Positions 15,163-24,027 of a DNA stretch of 64,000 nt are shown here, piece by piece. Each line of letters opens with the position of its first letter. The stretch's first letter is position 1. The stretch lies in NCBI GenBank assembly GCA_016786585.1, contig JAEUUI010000014.1, positions 62,001 through 126,000 of the forward strand, read 5' to 3'. This DNA comes from Cyclobacteriaceae bacterium (GTDB lineage: Bacteria > Bacteroidota > Bacteroidia > Cytophagales > Cyclobacteriaceae). The notes under the pieces were generated by a model that worked only from the letters and a program-made list of their open reading frames with translations, ran no database searches and was not told the DNA's origin. Made by a program: the position numbers and the translations under genes.

Positions 15163-16557
15163 TTAAATTTTAACGTTCTTCCATTTTCCTCTCCGGAAAA
15201 TGACAATGGCTGCAATCGCCATGGCCGATTCAGCTGAAACAATCGCGATATACGCTCCGGTGGTTTTAAAATCCAATTCAATTGCCATCAGGTACGCAAA
15301 TGGAATTTGAAACAACCAGAACCCGAACACGTTCAGTATGGTTGGTGTAAGCGTATCGCCCGCTCCATTGAACGACTGTATGATCACCATGCCATACGCG
15401 TAAAACACATAGCCAAGACTTACAATCTGCAAGCATTGCATTCCGCTTTGCAGCACCGCTGGATCATCGGTGTAAATTCCGACAATCGGACCGGCAAGTG
15501 TATAAAATACAATTGTGACGATCCCCAGAAAGATCATGTTCAGAAACGCAGAACGATACACCGATTTCTCAGCCCGCTCTGGCAATCCTGCACCGAGGTT
15601 TTGACCGACCAGTGTGGCGGCTGCATTGGCCATTCCCCACGCAGGCATAATGGCAAACACAATCACGCGGATACCGATCGTATAACCCGCAAGTGCAGCG
15701 CTACCGAACGTTGAGATAATACGTACCAGGAATATCCAGCTTGCTGAGGCAATAATAAACTGACCGGTTCCTCCGGCAGAAACTTTGATCAAACGCCAGA
15801 TAATGTCCCAGCGAACTGCCAGGTTGCTGACATTTAACCGGATAAGACCCTTGCCTTTCGTGAGGTGATAAACTTGGTAAATAACACCAGTACCACGACC
15901 AATCATTGTAGCCACGGCAGCACCTTGTACACCCATTTTTAACCCCAGGATGAATACAGGAGCGAGCGCAATGTTCAAACTGTTTGAAATAATGAGTGAA
16001 CGCATGGCAATGGCTGCATTTCCTGCTCCACGGAAGATTCCATTAATGATGAAGAGCATCACAATCGTAATATTCCCACAGAGCATCAGGCGTGTATAGC
16101 CGGAATTATTAGCAATCAGCGAATCACTGGCTCCCATCAAATGAAGAATGTCGGTCGCGAAGAAAATTCCAACGACACTAATCATCAGGGAGAGACCAAT
16201 ACCAATATAAATTGCCTGCGCAGCCGCAACCTGTGCAGCAGGCACATCTTTTTCGCCCACCCTTCGGGCAACCATAGCGGTTGCGCCCATGCTGATGCCC
16301 ATTGCAAGTGAGTAGATAATTGTAAGTACCGATTCGGTCAACCCAATGGTTGCAATGGCATCGTTGTCACCAAGCCGGCTAACGAAAAATATGTCAACAA
16401 CCGCGAACAGCGATTCCATCAACATTTCCAACACCATGGGAACGCTGAGCAGAAAGATTGCACGGTCGATGCTGCCCTCGGTGAAGTTCTCTTCTCCACC
16501 CCGGATAGCCTGTTTAAGTAAACGGAAAAACGAAGTCAGTTTTGTAGAAAATGACAT
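15163..16557 (-). CDS. MATE family multidrug/solute exporter
   Basis: The 464-residue integral membrane protein has twelve predicted helices in two related halves. MATE landmarks include SIDRAIFLLSVPMVLEMLME at the start, VDIFFVSRLGDNDAIATIGL, and the repeat-type ATLVGQNLGAGLPERAEKS in the second half. Such proteins export cationic or amphiphilic compounds in exchange for Na+ or H+. The substrate is unknown. The gene has its own likely promoter (16712-16719) and a roughly 150-nt leader with a highly structured element (16595-16676), which suggests control by an RNA structure. Confidence 0.95.
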   Translation of the reverse strand: MSFSTKLTSFFRLLKQAIRGGEENFTEGSIDRAIFLLSVPMVLEMLMESLFAVVDIFFVSRLGDNDAIATIGLTESVLTIIYSLAMGISMGATAMVARRVGEKDVPAAQVAAAQAIYIGIGLSLMISVVGIFFATDILHLMGASDSLIANNSGYTRLMLCGNITIVMLFIINGIFRGAGNAAIAMRSLIISNSLNIALAPVFILGLKMGVQGAAVATMIGRGTGVIYQVYHLTKGKGLIRLNVSNLAVRWDIIWRLIKVSAGGTGQFIIASASWIFLVRIISTFGSAALAGYTIGIRVIVFAIMPAWGMANAAATLVGQNLGAGLPERAEKSVYRSAFLNMIFLGIVTIVFYTLAGPIVGIYTDDPAVLQSGMQCLQIVSLGYVFYAYGMVIIQSFNGAGDTLTPTILNVFGFWLFQIPFAYLMAIELDFKTTGAYIAIVSAESAMAIAAIVIFRRGKWKNVKI

Positions 16558-16594
16558 ACAAACCAGTTAATAAGTTATAAATGATTGAAAATAT

Positions 16595-16676
16595 CCCGCA
16601 TGCTGCGGGAGTTGGAAAGTAAAATTGGCGGAGCGCCAAGTCGTCCAGTCCGTAGACAGGACTCAGAATACCAACT
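16595..16676 (-). promoter_or_regulatory. Candidate structured RNA leader of the MATE gene
   Basis: Read on the minus strand: an outer 6-bp helix (AGTTGG 16676-16671 with CCAACT 16615-16610) encloses two hairpins, AGTCC/GGACT (16663-16647) and TTGGCG/CGCCAA (16639-16625). Directly after it comes a hairpin CCCGCA-gca-TGCGGG (16609-16595), followed by ATATTTT. This is a three-way junction plus one helix, 38 nt before the MATE ATG. It may be a riboswitch-like leader. Alternatives are a dispersed palindromic repeat, or use of the TTGGCG hairpin with its TTTT tail as terminator of the upstream operon. Confidence 0.5.
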
Positions 16677-16711
16677 TCATGGTTCGTTGTCGATTAATGA
16701 ATTTGCTTACG

Positions 16712-16719
16712 CAAAGATG
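16712..16719 (-). promoter_or_regulatory. Candidate -7 element of the MATE gene
   Basis: On the minus strand CATCTTTG matches TAnnTTTG at 7 of 8 positions. It lies between the upstream gene's stop (16759) and the structured element, so the element would be transcribed as part of the MATE leader. No -33 TTG is seen. Confidence 0.35.
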
Positions 16720-16758
16720 CAGAAAAGGGTTACAGGTTTATGTGTATCCTGCTAAAAA

Positions 16759-17346
16759 TTATTTCAACCTTTCCTTTTCATTCAATTCACGCACGATTTC
16801 AAGAATCGGGCGATCGTTGATCATTAGCTCCTTGATAATGCCCTGACCGTTTTGAATGCTGACAATGGCATACGCGACCTGTGTGGAGTCACGTTGAGCC
16901 TCCCAATAAACGCGTTCTGTTTCAGATGCTTTTGATTCTTCCACGTAGAACCGATTAAAAGAAAAATCCAGCGTAACCGACTGTTTTCCATCGTAAATAG
17001 ATGCGTAACTAACCCGGGTTTTCAAGATGTTGAAATTCTGATCCGATGGATTATCGGCATACAAATTATTAACCTGTGCAAAGCCTGCTGAATCGACTGA
17101 CAGCAATGCATAGACCTGTTCGCCATTCGCAAATTTATAAGAGGTATCAGTTTGAAATTGAGCCGCATTGAACCGCAGCGTTACATACTTTCCCCGGAAC
17201 GGATCCGATGGATCAACAGGCTCTGTGCGGAATTTATACTCTGTGCCGGATGTCAGTACCGACTCGCTATCAATAATCATTTTAATCGGAACGGCCCACT
17301 GAGCCAATACCATCAATGCAAAAGCAGGGAGAATTAATTTCCTCAT
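16759..17346 (-). CDS. GDYXXLXY domain-containing protein
   Basis: The 195-residue protein has an N-terminal signal or anchor segment (about 4-22) and the family core EPVDPSDPFRGKYVTLRF, where FRGKYVTL is the local form of the GDYXXLXY motif. The rest is beta-rich and presumably periplasmic. The family almost always sits next to a DUF2157 membrane protein, as here, where the start overlaps the DUF2157 stop by ATGA. The pair probably forms one envelope unit of unknown role. Confidence 0.92.
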   Translation of the reverse strand: MRKLILPAFALMVLAQWAVPIKMIIDSESVLTSGTEYKFRTEPVDPSDPFRGKYVTLRFNAAQFQTDTSYKFANGEQVYALLSVDSAGFAQVNNLYADNPSDQNFNILKTRVSYASIYDGKQSVTLDFSFNRFYVEESKASETERVYWEAQRDSTQVAYAIVSIQNGQGIIKELMINDRPILEIVRELNEKERLK

Positions 17347-18632
17347 GGTTGCTGTTCCTTTCTCTTTTTAATCATCCGATAGTTCATCGCAAAGAAGCCA
17401 AGCCCTACCATCACAAATAACAACCCTCTAACGACAAACGATAAGTCTGTATCAAAAAACCGACAAATGATCAGTAGTGTAAGAATCATCAGGCCATAAT
17501 TCATTCTCCCCAGGTGATCTGCCTGTGCTCCCTCGCGGATTGTGTAAATCGCCAGAATTAAAATAAAAATATTAACCAGCACCTGCGCAGAATATGGATT
17601 ATAGACTCCCATCACAAACAAAACAATAAAAGCAGGAATTACGTAACTTTTTGAAAGCAGGCTCCGGATGTTCACATGTCTGAGTAATACTGCATAAAGT
17701 ATTGCACTAATTACTAGCAATCCGATGCAAAGAAATAATTCAGGTGACCCGATCCATTCCGTAAGAGTTTTACGTCCCAATTCTTCCCAATACCAGTCAA
17801 AGCTGAGCATGAGTAACAGAACAATACTCCCAAAGCTTCCGGTTATTAAATATGCATTGGTGAACAACCCCCGGTTATTAAACAGCGGCAGTTGACCCAA
17901 CAAAACGAATGCACCAAACAAAAACATGTAAGCCGGTAACATCAACTCCTCAGCATCGCGCGCAAAGGTACCGAGAGTTATCACGAGCGATGCTGCCACA
18001 AACCAATGGTGCAAAACAGTCGCATTGGATCGAACAGCCTTTTTACAAAGTTGCCAGTAAAACGGAGCGGACGCGAGCGCAAGCATCCAGTATTTAATTA
18101 CAATGCCTTGGTCAAAATGAAAGTACCCGTCTTCACACGCATACCATGTTATGCCTATCCAGAACAAAAGCGATACAGCCGAAGACTGCATGACATACAT
18201 GATCGGCAGCGTAAGCAACATCCAGACAAACAGAAAGTTGCCAAAATCACCTTCAATGTGATAAACCTGGCTAACAATCGAAATCGCTGTGGCGATGGCG
18301 AATACCACGAACACGGAAGCCCCCTCCCGCCAGGCTCTGGCCGAAGAATTTTTCCATAACAGATATCCACAGATTACCTGACCGAGAAGCAAGGGTAATA
18401 ATGCAACTCCAAGCTTTACCGGCTTCGGGAGGTTCTCCCAATTATGCGCGATAATCAGCACGAGGCCCATACCCACCAGGAGTGAACCCAACACACCGAA
18501 GATAATCACGAGCCGATTGTTGCCCGGTTGAGGCTTTTGGCGATAGTAATCACGAATTCGATTGGCTTCGTCTTCTGTAATCACGTGCTGCTGTAGCAAC
18601 TCGTCAAGGTCCTGAAGAATAGAATCGCGCAT
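17343..18632 (-). CDS. DUF2157 domain-containing multispanning membrane protein
   Basis: The first 35 residues are a cytoplasmic helical hairpin (LDELLQQHVITEDEANRIRDYY), the DUF2157 hallmark. About a dozen hydrophobic helices follow up to residue 420, with a basic C-terminus (KKRKEQQ). Function is unknown. It is the first gene of a two-gene operon with the GDYXXLXY protein. A -7-like TACTTTAG lies at 18654-18661 on the minus strand, 22 bp before the ATG, the same octamer as upstream of the M28 gene at 6460-8034. Confidence 0.9.
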   Translation of the reverse strand: MRDSILQDLDELLQQHVITEDEANRIRDYYRQKPQPGNNRLVIIFGVLGSLLVGMGLVLIIAHNWENLPKPVKLGVALLPLLLGQVICGYLLWKNSSARAWREGASVFVVFAIATAISIVSQVYHIEGDFGNFLFVWMLLTLPIMYVMQSSAVSLLFWIGITWYACEDGYFHFDQGIVIKYWMLALASAPFYWQLCKKAVRSNATVLHHWFVAASLVITLGTFARDAEELMLPAYMFLFGAFVLLGQLPLFNNRGLFTNAYLITGSFGSIVLLLMLSFDWYWEELGRKTLTEWIGSPELFLCIGLLVISAILYAVLLRHVNIRSLLSKSYVIPAFIVLFVMGVYNPYSAQVLVNIFILILAIYTIREGAQADHLGRMNYGLMILTLLIICRFFDTDLSFVVRGLLFVMVGLGFFAMNYRMIKKRKEQQP

Positions 18633-18751
18633 GCGTAAAGCGGGAATGACATTCTAAAGTACTGAAAAATAAAACAAAAATGCCGTGACTTAATTCCGTA
18701 CGGTGTATTCCTGAATTTGAGTTATCTTAAGCCCGAACCTCAAAGCGGTGT

Positions 18752-19318
18752 ATGTCGGAACAGGAAATCCGTGAAGAATATATAATCTTAGAGAAATCGC
18801 GGACCAATCCCGATGCGTTTGGCTTGCTTTACAAGAAGTATTTCGACCGGATTTTTGGGTTTATCTACCGGCAAACTGACGATGAAGATGTAGCAGCCGA
18901 TTTATGCTCACAAACATTTCTGAATGCGCTGAAAAGTGCTGACAAATTCACGTTTCGCGGAGTGCCTGTTTCAGCCTGGTTTTATAAAATTGCATCGAAC
19001 GAAGTAAACCGCTATTACCGGAGCCGCAAGAGTTCAAAAACATTCAGCCTCGAAGAAAATGTAATTCGTAACCTCTATGAACAGGCTAATGACGGTTGGG
19101 ACGAAGAAATGATTGAGCAATTGCTCGGCTATCTGGTGGAATTGCCGGCCGAGATGCTGGAAGTGCTTAACCTGCGATTTTTTGAAGACAAAGACTTTAA
19201 AGAGATCGCCTTCATTCTTGACATTACGGAAAGCGGGGCAAAAATGAGAACGTATCGCGCACTCGACAGCCTGCGCAAAAATTTTAAATTGAAGATCAAA
19301 TACGATGGGAAAGGTTGA
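18752..19318 (+). CDS. ECF-type RNA polymerase sigma factor
   Basis: The 188 residues comprise sigma region 2 (about 18-88: LLYKKYFDRIFGFIYRQT, then EDVAADLCSQTFLNAL, which binds core polymerase and the -10 region) and region 4 (about 125-180: LPAEMLEVLNLRFFEDKDFK, then a helix-turn-helix around ITESGAKMRTYRALDSLRK). Regions 1.1 and 3 are missing, as in extracytoplasmic-function sigma factors. Its 3' end overlaps the next gene by 14 bp, which suggests that the membrane protein encoded there controls it or is co-produced with it. Confidence 0.93.
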   Translation: MSEQEIREEYIILEKSRTNPDAFGLLYKKYFDRIFGFIYRQTDDEDVAADLCSQTFLNALKSADKFTFRGVPVSAWFYKIASNEVNRYYRSRKSSKTFSLEENVIRNLYEQANDGWDEEMIEQLLGYLVELPAEMLEVLNLRFFEDKDFKEIAFILDITESGAKMRTYRALDSLRKNFKLKIKYDGKG

Positions 19319-19964
19319 AATTAAAATACGGAAGAAAATCCTGACCCCGGATAACCTCACACAATACCGCAACTACCCGGCATTGCTCAAAAAGTATGAA
19401 CGCCATAAGCGTTTCAAACGGGCCGTTCGTATATTCCTATACTCCCTCGCGTTGACAGCGTTCGTTCTTTCCCTGATTTTTGTATCGGTTTGGAAGATCA
19501 TGCTGGATCAGGGCCACAAAGCAGCTGGTATTCAACAAGGGCAATTAACATATCTGAAAACGAACGGGCCAGTAACAGATACCATCTCACTTCAATTATT
19601 ATCCAATCAGGCAACGGATAGTATGTACCAGGTAGTTTACAAGGGAACTTATGGCCGGCCTGACGATGTATTTAAATTCCCTAAGGACGCATATTCAAAT
19701 GGAAAAACGAGCTATCGCTATGTAGGTGAGAAAAAAGTGGTGATTGGAGACCATGAGTATATCGTCAAAAAATATATATACGATGTTCCGCACCCGGCAA
19801 ACAGAGCATACTATTTCTATTGTCCCGAATTTGCCATACTGATTTTTGCTTCTTCGTGGCATGAAAACTACTATTTGCAAGACATCGGCAACACCGATAC
19901 TAACAAAACCCTGCATTTACTTATCGAGGCTATTAAGGCCGATCCGGAATTTAATTACTGGTAA
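19305..19964 (+). CDS. Single-span membrane protein, possible sigma-factor partner
   Basis: The 219-residue protein has a basic cytoplasmic N-terminus of about 45 residues (KYERHKRFKRAVR), one membrane helix (about 45-66: IFLYSLALTAFVLSLIFVSV), and a beta-rich outer domain. Overlap with the sigma gene and this topology resemble anti-sigma factors. However, I do not recognise the zinc anti-sigma motif (HxxxCxxC) or a standard anti-sigma domain. No known family is assigned. The C-terminal domain has a conserved-looking YKGTYGRPDD segment. Confidence 0.75.
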   Translation: MGKVEIKIRKKILTPDNLTQYRNYPALLKKYERHKRFKRAVRIFLYSLALTAFVLSLIFVSVWKIMLDQGHKAAGIQQGQLTYLKTNGPVTDTISLQLLSNQATDSMYQVVYKGTYGRPDDVFKFPKDAYSNGKTSYRYVGEKKVVIGDHEYIVKKYIYDVPHPANRAYYFYCPEFAILIFASSWHENYYLQDIGNTDTNKTLHLLIEAIKADPEFNYW

Positions 19965-20071
19965 TTCCCGAGTTTTTGAGGTTTTTGGAAGATTATCCCT
20001 GCGCCTTGTGACTTTATAGGCTAATCAGGATTCTGGGTAGAAATGTTTACCAAACCAAAAATCTGAAGGCT

Positions 20072-20866
20072 ATGGAAAATCAGGAGAAAAACATCCGAAG
20101 CTGGGACGATCTCATCTTCGAAAATCGAAACAAGTCGTATGGCGCTTACGCAATGCGGCAGAATTATTCGAACGAATTGATCAAGGGCGCGCTTACAGGC
20201 ATCGGGATACTAGTTTCGCTGCTTATCCTGGCGGGAGTTGTGAATAAAAAAACTTCCCTGCTGCCAACAACCACAGATGATATAGACCTGACAATTTACA
20301 CATTGCCTCCGCCAACGGTAATTCCGGTGACACCTCCACCAGCTCATCCGCAACCGATTCGTGCCGCTGCCGCTAACCTTATCCCAATCGCCACCACGGA
20401 TCCTGATCCGGTTGAACCTGATCCACAGCCGACAACAACCGCGACAGGCACTGAAGGAACGACAGACGGTGTTGATGCGCCTGATTATGGAACTACAGGC
20501 ACGATCAATACCGGCACTGATCTTGGTACCGTAGCCGTTAAAAATAACGAGCCATTTATTAGTGTTGAAGTCATGCCTGCTTACAAAGGCGGTATGGAAG
20601 GTATGATCAAAACGTTAAAGAAGAATATGCGCTATCCTGCGAGCGCCCGCAGAATGGGTAAGGAAGGTACCGTGTACGTGGAGTTTGTGGTAAGCGATGA
20701 AGGTGAAATAAAAGATATTAAGATTATTCGCGGCTTCGATTTGGATTGCGATAAAGAAGCCGTTCGCATCGTTGAAAAATTAACCGAATGGTCTCCCGGC
20801 ATTCAAAACAAAATTGCCGTGAACGTGAAAATGGTTTTACCCGTGAAATTTCAACTGGAAAAGTAA
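20072..20866 (+). CDS. TonB family energy transducer
   Basis: This 264-residue inner-membrane protein links the proton-motive force to TonB-dependent outer-membrane receptors. The N-terminus has the Bacteroidota signature NRNKSYGAYAMRQNY (about 16-30), then one membrane helix (about 37-58). A proline-rich linker covers about 75-125. The C-terminal TonB domain spans about 170-263 with RYPASARRMGKEGTVYVEF and the final PVKFQLEK strand. It is monocistronic, with a strong terminator right after it. No ExbB/ExbD genes are in the window. Confidence 0.95.
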   Translation: MENQEKNIRSWDDLIFENRNKSYGAYAMRQNYSNELIKGALTGIGILVSLLILAGVVNKKTSLLPTTTDDIDLTIYTLPPPTVIPVTPPPAHPQPIRAAAANLIPIATTDPDPVEPDPQPTTTATGTEGTTDGVDAPDYGTTGTINTGTDLGTVAVKNNEPFISVEVMPAYKGGMEGMIKTLKKNMRYPASARRMGKEGTVYVEFVVSDEGEIKDIKIIRGFDLDCDKEAVRIVEKLTEWSPGIQNKIAVNVKMVLPVKFQLEK

Positions 20867-20892
20867 AGTAGTTTTATGGTTTAGTTTTGGAG

Positions 20893-20916
20893 AAGGAGCC
20901 TTGCGGCTCCTTTTTT
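20893..20916 (+). terminator. Rho-independent terminator of the TonB gene
   Basis: An 8-bp stem (AAGGAGCC / GGCTCCTT) with a TTGC tetraloop is followed by a T-run. Confidence 0.9.
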
Positions 20917-20959
20917 CATTACGGATTAAACCAGGAGAGATTTTTGCAGTCTAACGCCC

Positions 20960-22330
20960 ATGCCCACGTCTGCAAATCAAAAACACTTCTATAGTCGCGC
21001 TGCTTTTGGATTACCGGTTTCACTCCAGACGCAAACTCCTGCGGAGAGTTTGAAACGCCAGGTTGAGTTGAAGCCTGTAAACGTGATTGATCCGGATAAC
21101 CCTAAAGAAACTGCCGGAACCGATACCGAGATGATCCGCCAGAAAGCGAAGAAAAACCGGAGTGAATTAATCACACTGAATACAGCATGGTTTAACCAAT
21201 TAACCGATCCGCAAGCTGTAATACGAGAAAAGATGACATTCTTTTGGCACGATCACTTAGCCTGCAGATCACGTAACGCTTTCCTCGCACAGCAACAAAT
21301 AAACACGCTTCGTCAACACGCACTGGGCAAATTTGGGGATCTGCTGATGGCTGTTTCGAAAGACCCTGCCATGCTCCAGTTCCTTAACAATCAGCAGAAT
21401 AAAAAAGGAAGTCCAAACGAGAACTTCGCGCGCGAAGTGATGGAGTTGTTTACGCTGGGGCGTGGAAACTACTCGGAGGACGATATTAAAAATGCTGCCC
21501 GCGCATTCACCGGTTGGGCTTTCAATCCGCTCAACGGACAGTTTCTCGTGCGACCACGGCTGCATGACGAAGGTCAGAAAACATTCCGCGGCAAAAGCGG
21601 AAACTTTTCAGGTGAAGATATCATTGCCATGATTCTCGAAGACCGGAAGACTGCCGACTTCATCACAAAGAAAATTATCACCTTTTTTGCCGGAGAGGTT
21701 GATTCAACCATCGTTGATACGCTCAGTCAGGAATTTTATAAGTCGGATTACGACATCACTAAGTTGCTGAAGAACATGTATACGAGTGAGTGGTTTTACG
21801 AAAAGAAATACGTTGGCAATCGGATTAAGTCGCCCGTTGAGTTGATCGCTGGAATTCAAACACACACGCAAGGTGCGTTCAATAATCCGTTGAACGTTAC
21901 GTATTTGCAAAAGGCGCTTGGTCAGGTTTTACTTCAGCCACCCAACGTAAGCGGATGGCCGAATGGAAAGGAATGGATCGACAGCTCCAGCCTTACCTTC
22001 CGGATGTCCCTTCCCGGTCAGTTGCTCAATAACATTGAATCACCTTTTGATGCAAAGGATGACGGTGATGTAAACAACGATGCCAACAAAGCGAATAAAG
22101 CCAGCAAATTATCGTATTCGGCAGACCTCGCTACGCTGGCGAAGCAGTTTACGAAAGCCTCATCGGCTGAAACACTTAATGCAATTGAAGATCACGTGTT
22201 GGCCCGTCCCGCTACAGCGGAAAATAAAAAACTTGTGACATCATGGGTTAGCGGCTCGAAAGATGAGCAGGAGTTTATCAAGAAGGCGTTCATTGGATTT
22301 ATGTCACTTCCCGAATATCAACTCAGTTAA
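20960..22330 (+). CDS. DUF1800 domain-containing protein
   Basis: The 456-residue protein matches DUF1800 along its length: HFYSRAAFGLP at the start, MTFFWHDHLACRS (about 93-105), the core NENFAREVMELFTLGRGNYS, and AARAFTGWAF. Later come GNRIKSPVELIAGI and QPPNVSGWPNGKEW. No signal peptide is visible at the chosen start. The family is always paired with DUF1501 proteins, as here (1-bp gap). The pair is of unknown biochemical function, and it is common in bacteria that handle complex surface or extracellular substrates. Confidence 0.94.
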   Translation: MPTSANQKHFYSRAAFGLPVSLQTQTPAESLKRQVELKPVNVIDPDNPKETAGTDTEMIRQKAKKNRSELITLNTAWFNQLTDPQAVIREKMTFFWHDHLACRSRNAFLAQQQINTLRQHALGKFGDLLMAVSKDPAMLQFLNNQQNKKGSPNENFAREVMELFTLGRGNYSEDDIKNAARAFTGWAFNPLNGQFLVRPRLHDEGQKTFRGKSGNFSGEDIIAMILEDRKTADFITKKIITFFAGEVDSTIVDTLSQEFYKSDYDITKLLKNMYTSEWFYEKKYVGNRIKSPVELIAGIQTHTQGAFNNPLNVTYLQKALGQVLLQPPNVSGWPNGKEWIDSSSLTFRMSLPGQLLNNIESPFDAKDDGDVNNDANKANKASKLSYSADLATLAKQFTKASSAETLNAIEDHVLARPATAENKKLVTSWVSGSKDEQEFIKKAFIGFMSLPEYQLS

Positions 22331-22331
22331 C

Positions 22332-23531
22332 ATGAGCACCAGAAGACAATTTCTCAAGAAATCAGCATTGGCAACTGCGGGAACCATGCTTTTACCGGGA
22401 TTCTTAAAATCACTGGAGGCAAATCCGTTTGCACTTCCGGAAGGACAAAAAATTTTAGTGGTCATCCAGCTTTCGGGCGGTAATGATGGTCTTAACACGA
22501 TTGTTCCATACACCAACGATCTGTATTATAAGCTACGCCCGCAACTCGCACTGACTAAGGCAAGTGTACTCCAGGCAAGCGATTCATTAGGGTTTCATCC
22601 GGCATTGGCAAAACTAAACGAGTTGTATGATAAAGGGTATTTGGCAGTAATCAACAATGTTGGGTATCCGAATCCCGACCGTTCACACTTTCGTTCGATG
22701 GATATCTGGCACACAGCCAGTGACTCAGATCAATACATGAACACGGGCTGGATAGGCCGGTATCTTGATTCAAGTTGTAAGAATTGCAACATCGCCCATC
22801 AGGCTGTCGAGATTGATGATATGCTGAGCCTCGCCCTGAAAGGTGAAAACATTAAAGGTATGGCTGTGAAGAATCCAAAAAAGCTATACACGATTCTTCA
22901 TAACAATTACTTCCAAAAAATCAGTAAGAACAATTCCGAAACAGGCGAGCCAGCGCTTAACTATTTATATAAAACGTTAGCAGAGGCCAGCTCCTCCGCT
23001 GACTACATCTATGATAAATCAAAAATCTACACATCCGGTGCCGTGTATCCGAACAGCGAATTTGCCGGGCAGCTTAAAACTGTTGCCGAACTGATTAATT
23101 CGGGTATCGAAACAAAAGTGTATTACGTGTCCCTTTCCGGGTTTGATACACACGTACGACAACAACCTCAGCACGAGCGTTTGCTGAGCACGTACGCAGA
23201 AGGTGTTAATGCTTTTGTAAATGATCTTGAAAAAAATAATCGCTTTCAGGATGTGCTCGTGATGACTTTCTCTGAGTTCGGCAGGCGGGTTTCACAAAAC
23301 GCCAGTGGCGGAACCGATCACGGCACTGCCAATAATCTGTTTGTCATCGGTAAAAATCTAAAACAAAAAGGATTTATTAACGGAACTCCTGATCTGTCGA
23401 AACTGGATCAGGGCGACCTTATTCATGAAATCGACTTCAGAAGTGTGTACGCTACACTTCTTACCCGTTGGTTGAACACTAACAGCGCGTCAATTCTAAA
23501 CGGGAATTTTAAAATGCTTGAGTTTATTTAG
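22332..23531 (+). CDS. DUF1501 domain-containing protein with Tat-type signal
   Basis: ATG 22332 gives a 399-residue protein that starts with a twin-arginine export signal (MSTRRQFLKKSALATAGTML). The mature part matches DUF1501, an alkaline-phosphatase-like fold: LVVIQLSGGNDGLNTIVPY near residue 42, GFHPALAKL, DRSHFRSMDIWHTA, and later FSEFGRRVSQNASGGTDHGT, where the last Asp-His pair is likely part of a metal site. It begins 1 bp after the DUF1800 stop. It converges on the receiver gene with a 2-bp gap and no visible terminator. Confidence 0.94.
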   Translation: MSTRRQFLKKSALATAGTMLLPGFLKSLEANPFALPEGQKILVVIQLSGGNDGLNTIVPYTNDLYYKLRPQLALTKASVLQASDSLGFHPALAKLNELYDKGYLAVINNVGYPNPDRSHFRSMDIWHTASDSDQYMNTGWIGRYLDSSCKNCNIAHQAVEIDDMLSLALKGENIKGMAVKNPKKLYTILHNNYFQKISKNNSETGEPALNYLYKTLAEASSSADYIYDKSKIYTSGAVYPNSEFAGQLKTVAELINSGIETKVYYVSLSGFDTHVRQQPQHERLLSTYAEGVNAFVNDLEKNNRFQDVLVMTFSEFGRRVSQNASGGTDHGTANNLFVIGKNLKQKGFINGTPDLSKLDQGDLIHEIDFRSVYATLLTRWLNTNSASILNGNFKMLEFI

Positions 23532-23533
23532 CG

Positions 23534-23917
23534 CTACAGTCCAAGTTCAATCCGGATTTTACTCTCTTCGAGCGGCTTGGTCATGTATTCCAGTACACCA
23601 TACTGCTTCATGCGCTCCATGTCACGCGGGTCATGCGAAGAAGTAAGGGCAATTATCTTCACATGGTCCTTCGGGTAGGTCCTTTTTGTGTATTCCTCGA
23701 GAAACCCGAAACCATCCATAATCGGCATAAACACATCCAGAAAAATTAGATCCGGTAGCGGTTTACCTTCAGCGTGAAGTTTGTCCAGGAGTTCGATTGC
23801 TTCTTTCCCGGTTTGCGCGCTGTAAAAATTTTCAGGCGGCAGGCCAACTGTACGCAGCAGGATTTTGCCAATCATTTGAAAGGTACTTTCGTCTTCGATC
23901 AGTAAAACAGTTTTCAT
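23534..23917 (-). CDS. Stand-alone receiver domain protein
   Basis: The 127 residues are a single response-regulator receiver with no output domain. The acidic pocket is E8-D9, the phospho-acceptor Asp sits in FLDVFMP (about 55), the signalling Thr in ALTSS, and the conserved Lys in MTKPL near the C-terminus. An insertion with EGKPLP between helix 2 and strand 3 is typical of CheY-like or Rcp1-like proteins of Bacteroidota. Partner kinase unknown. Confidence 0.93.
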   Translation of the reverse strand: MKTVLLIEDESTFQMIGKILLRTVGLPPENFYSAQTGKEAIELLDKLHAEGKPLPDLIFLDVFMPIMDGFGFLEEYTKRTYPKDHVKIIALTSSHDPRDMERMKQYGVLEYMTKPLEESKIRIELGL

Positions 23918-23983
23918 AGAAAACCCGGGGGAGTCCGGTAGTCAAATAATACGGTGTGCCGGTAAAAGGTAACTAAACAAAAA

Positions 23984-24004
23984 AAGGGAGTCGTTAACTC
24001 CCTT
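23984..24004 (-). terminator. Terminator of the rplM-rpsI-rpsB-tsf operon
   Basis: An 8-bp stem (AAGGGAGT / ACTCCCTT) with a 5-nt loop is followed on the minus strand by seven Ts. Confidence 0.88.
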
Positions 24005-24027
24005 CTTATCAAACTATTACAAATTAA

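Noticed and set aside
22263-22331. Upstream extension of the DUF1501 gene into the DUF1800 gene
   Set aside because: The internal ATG at 22332 starts the twin-arginine signal exactly and follows the upstream stop.
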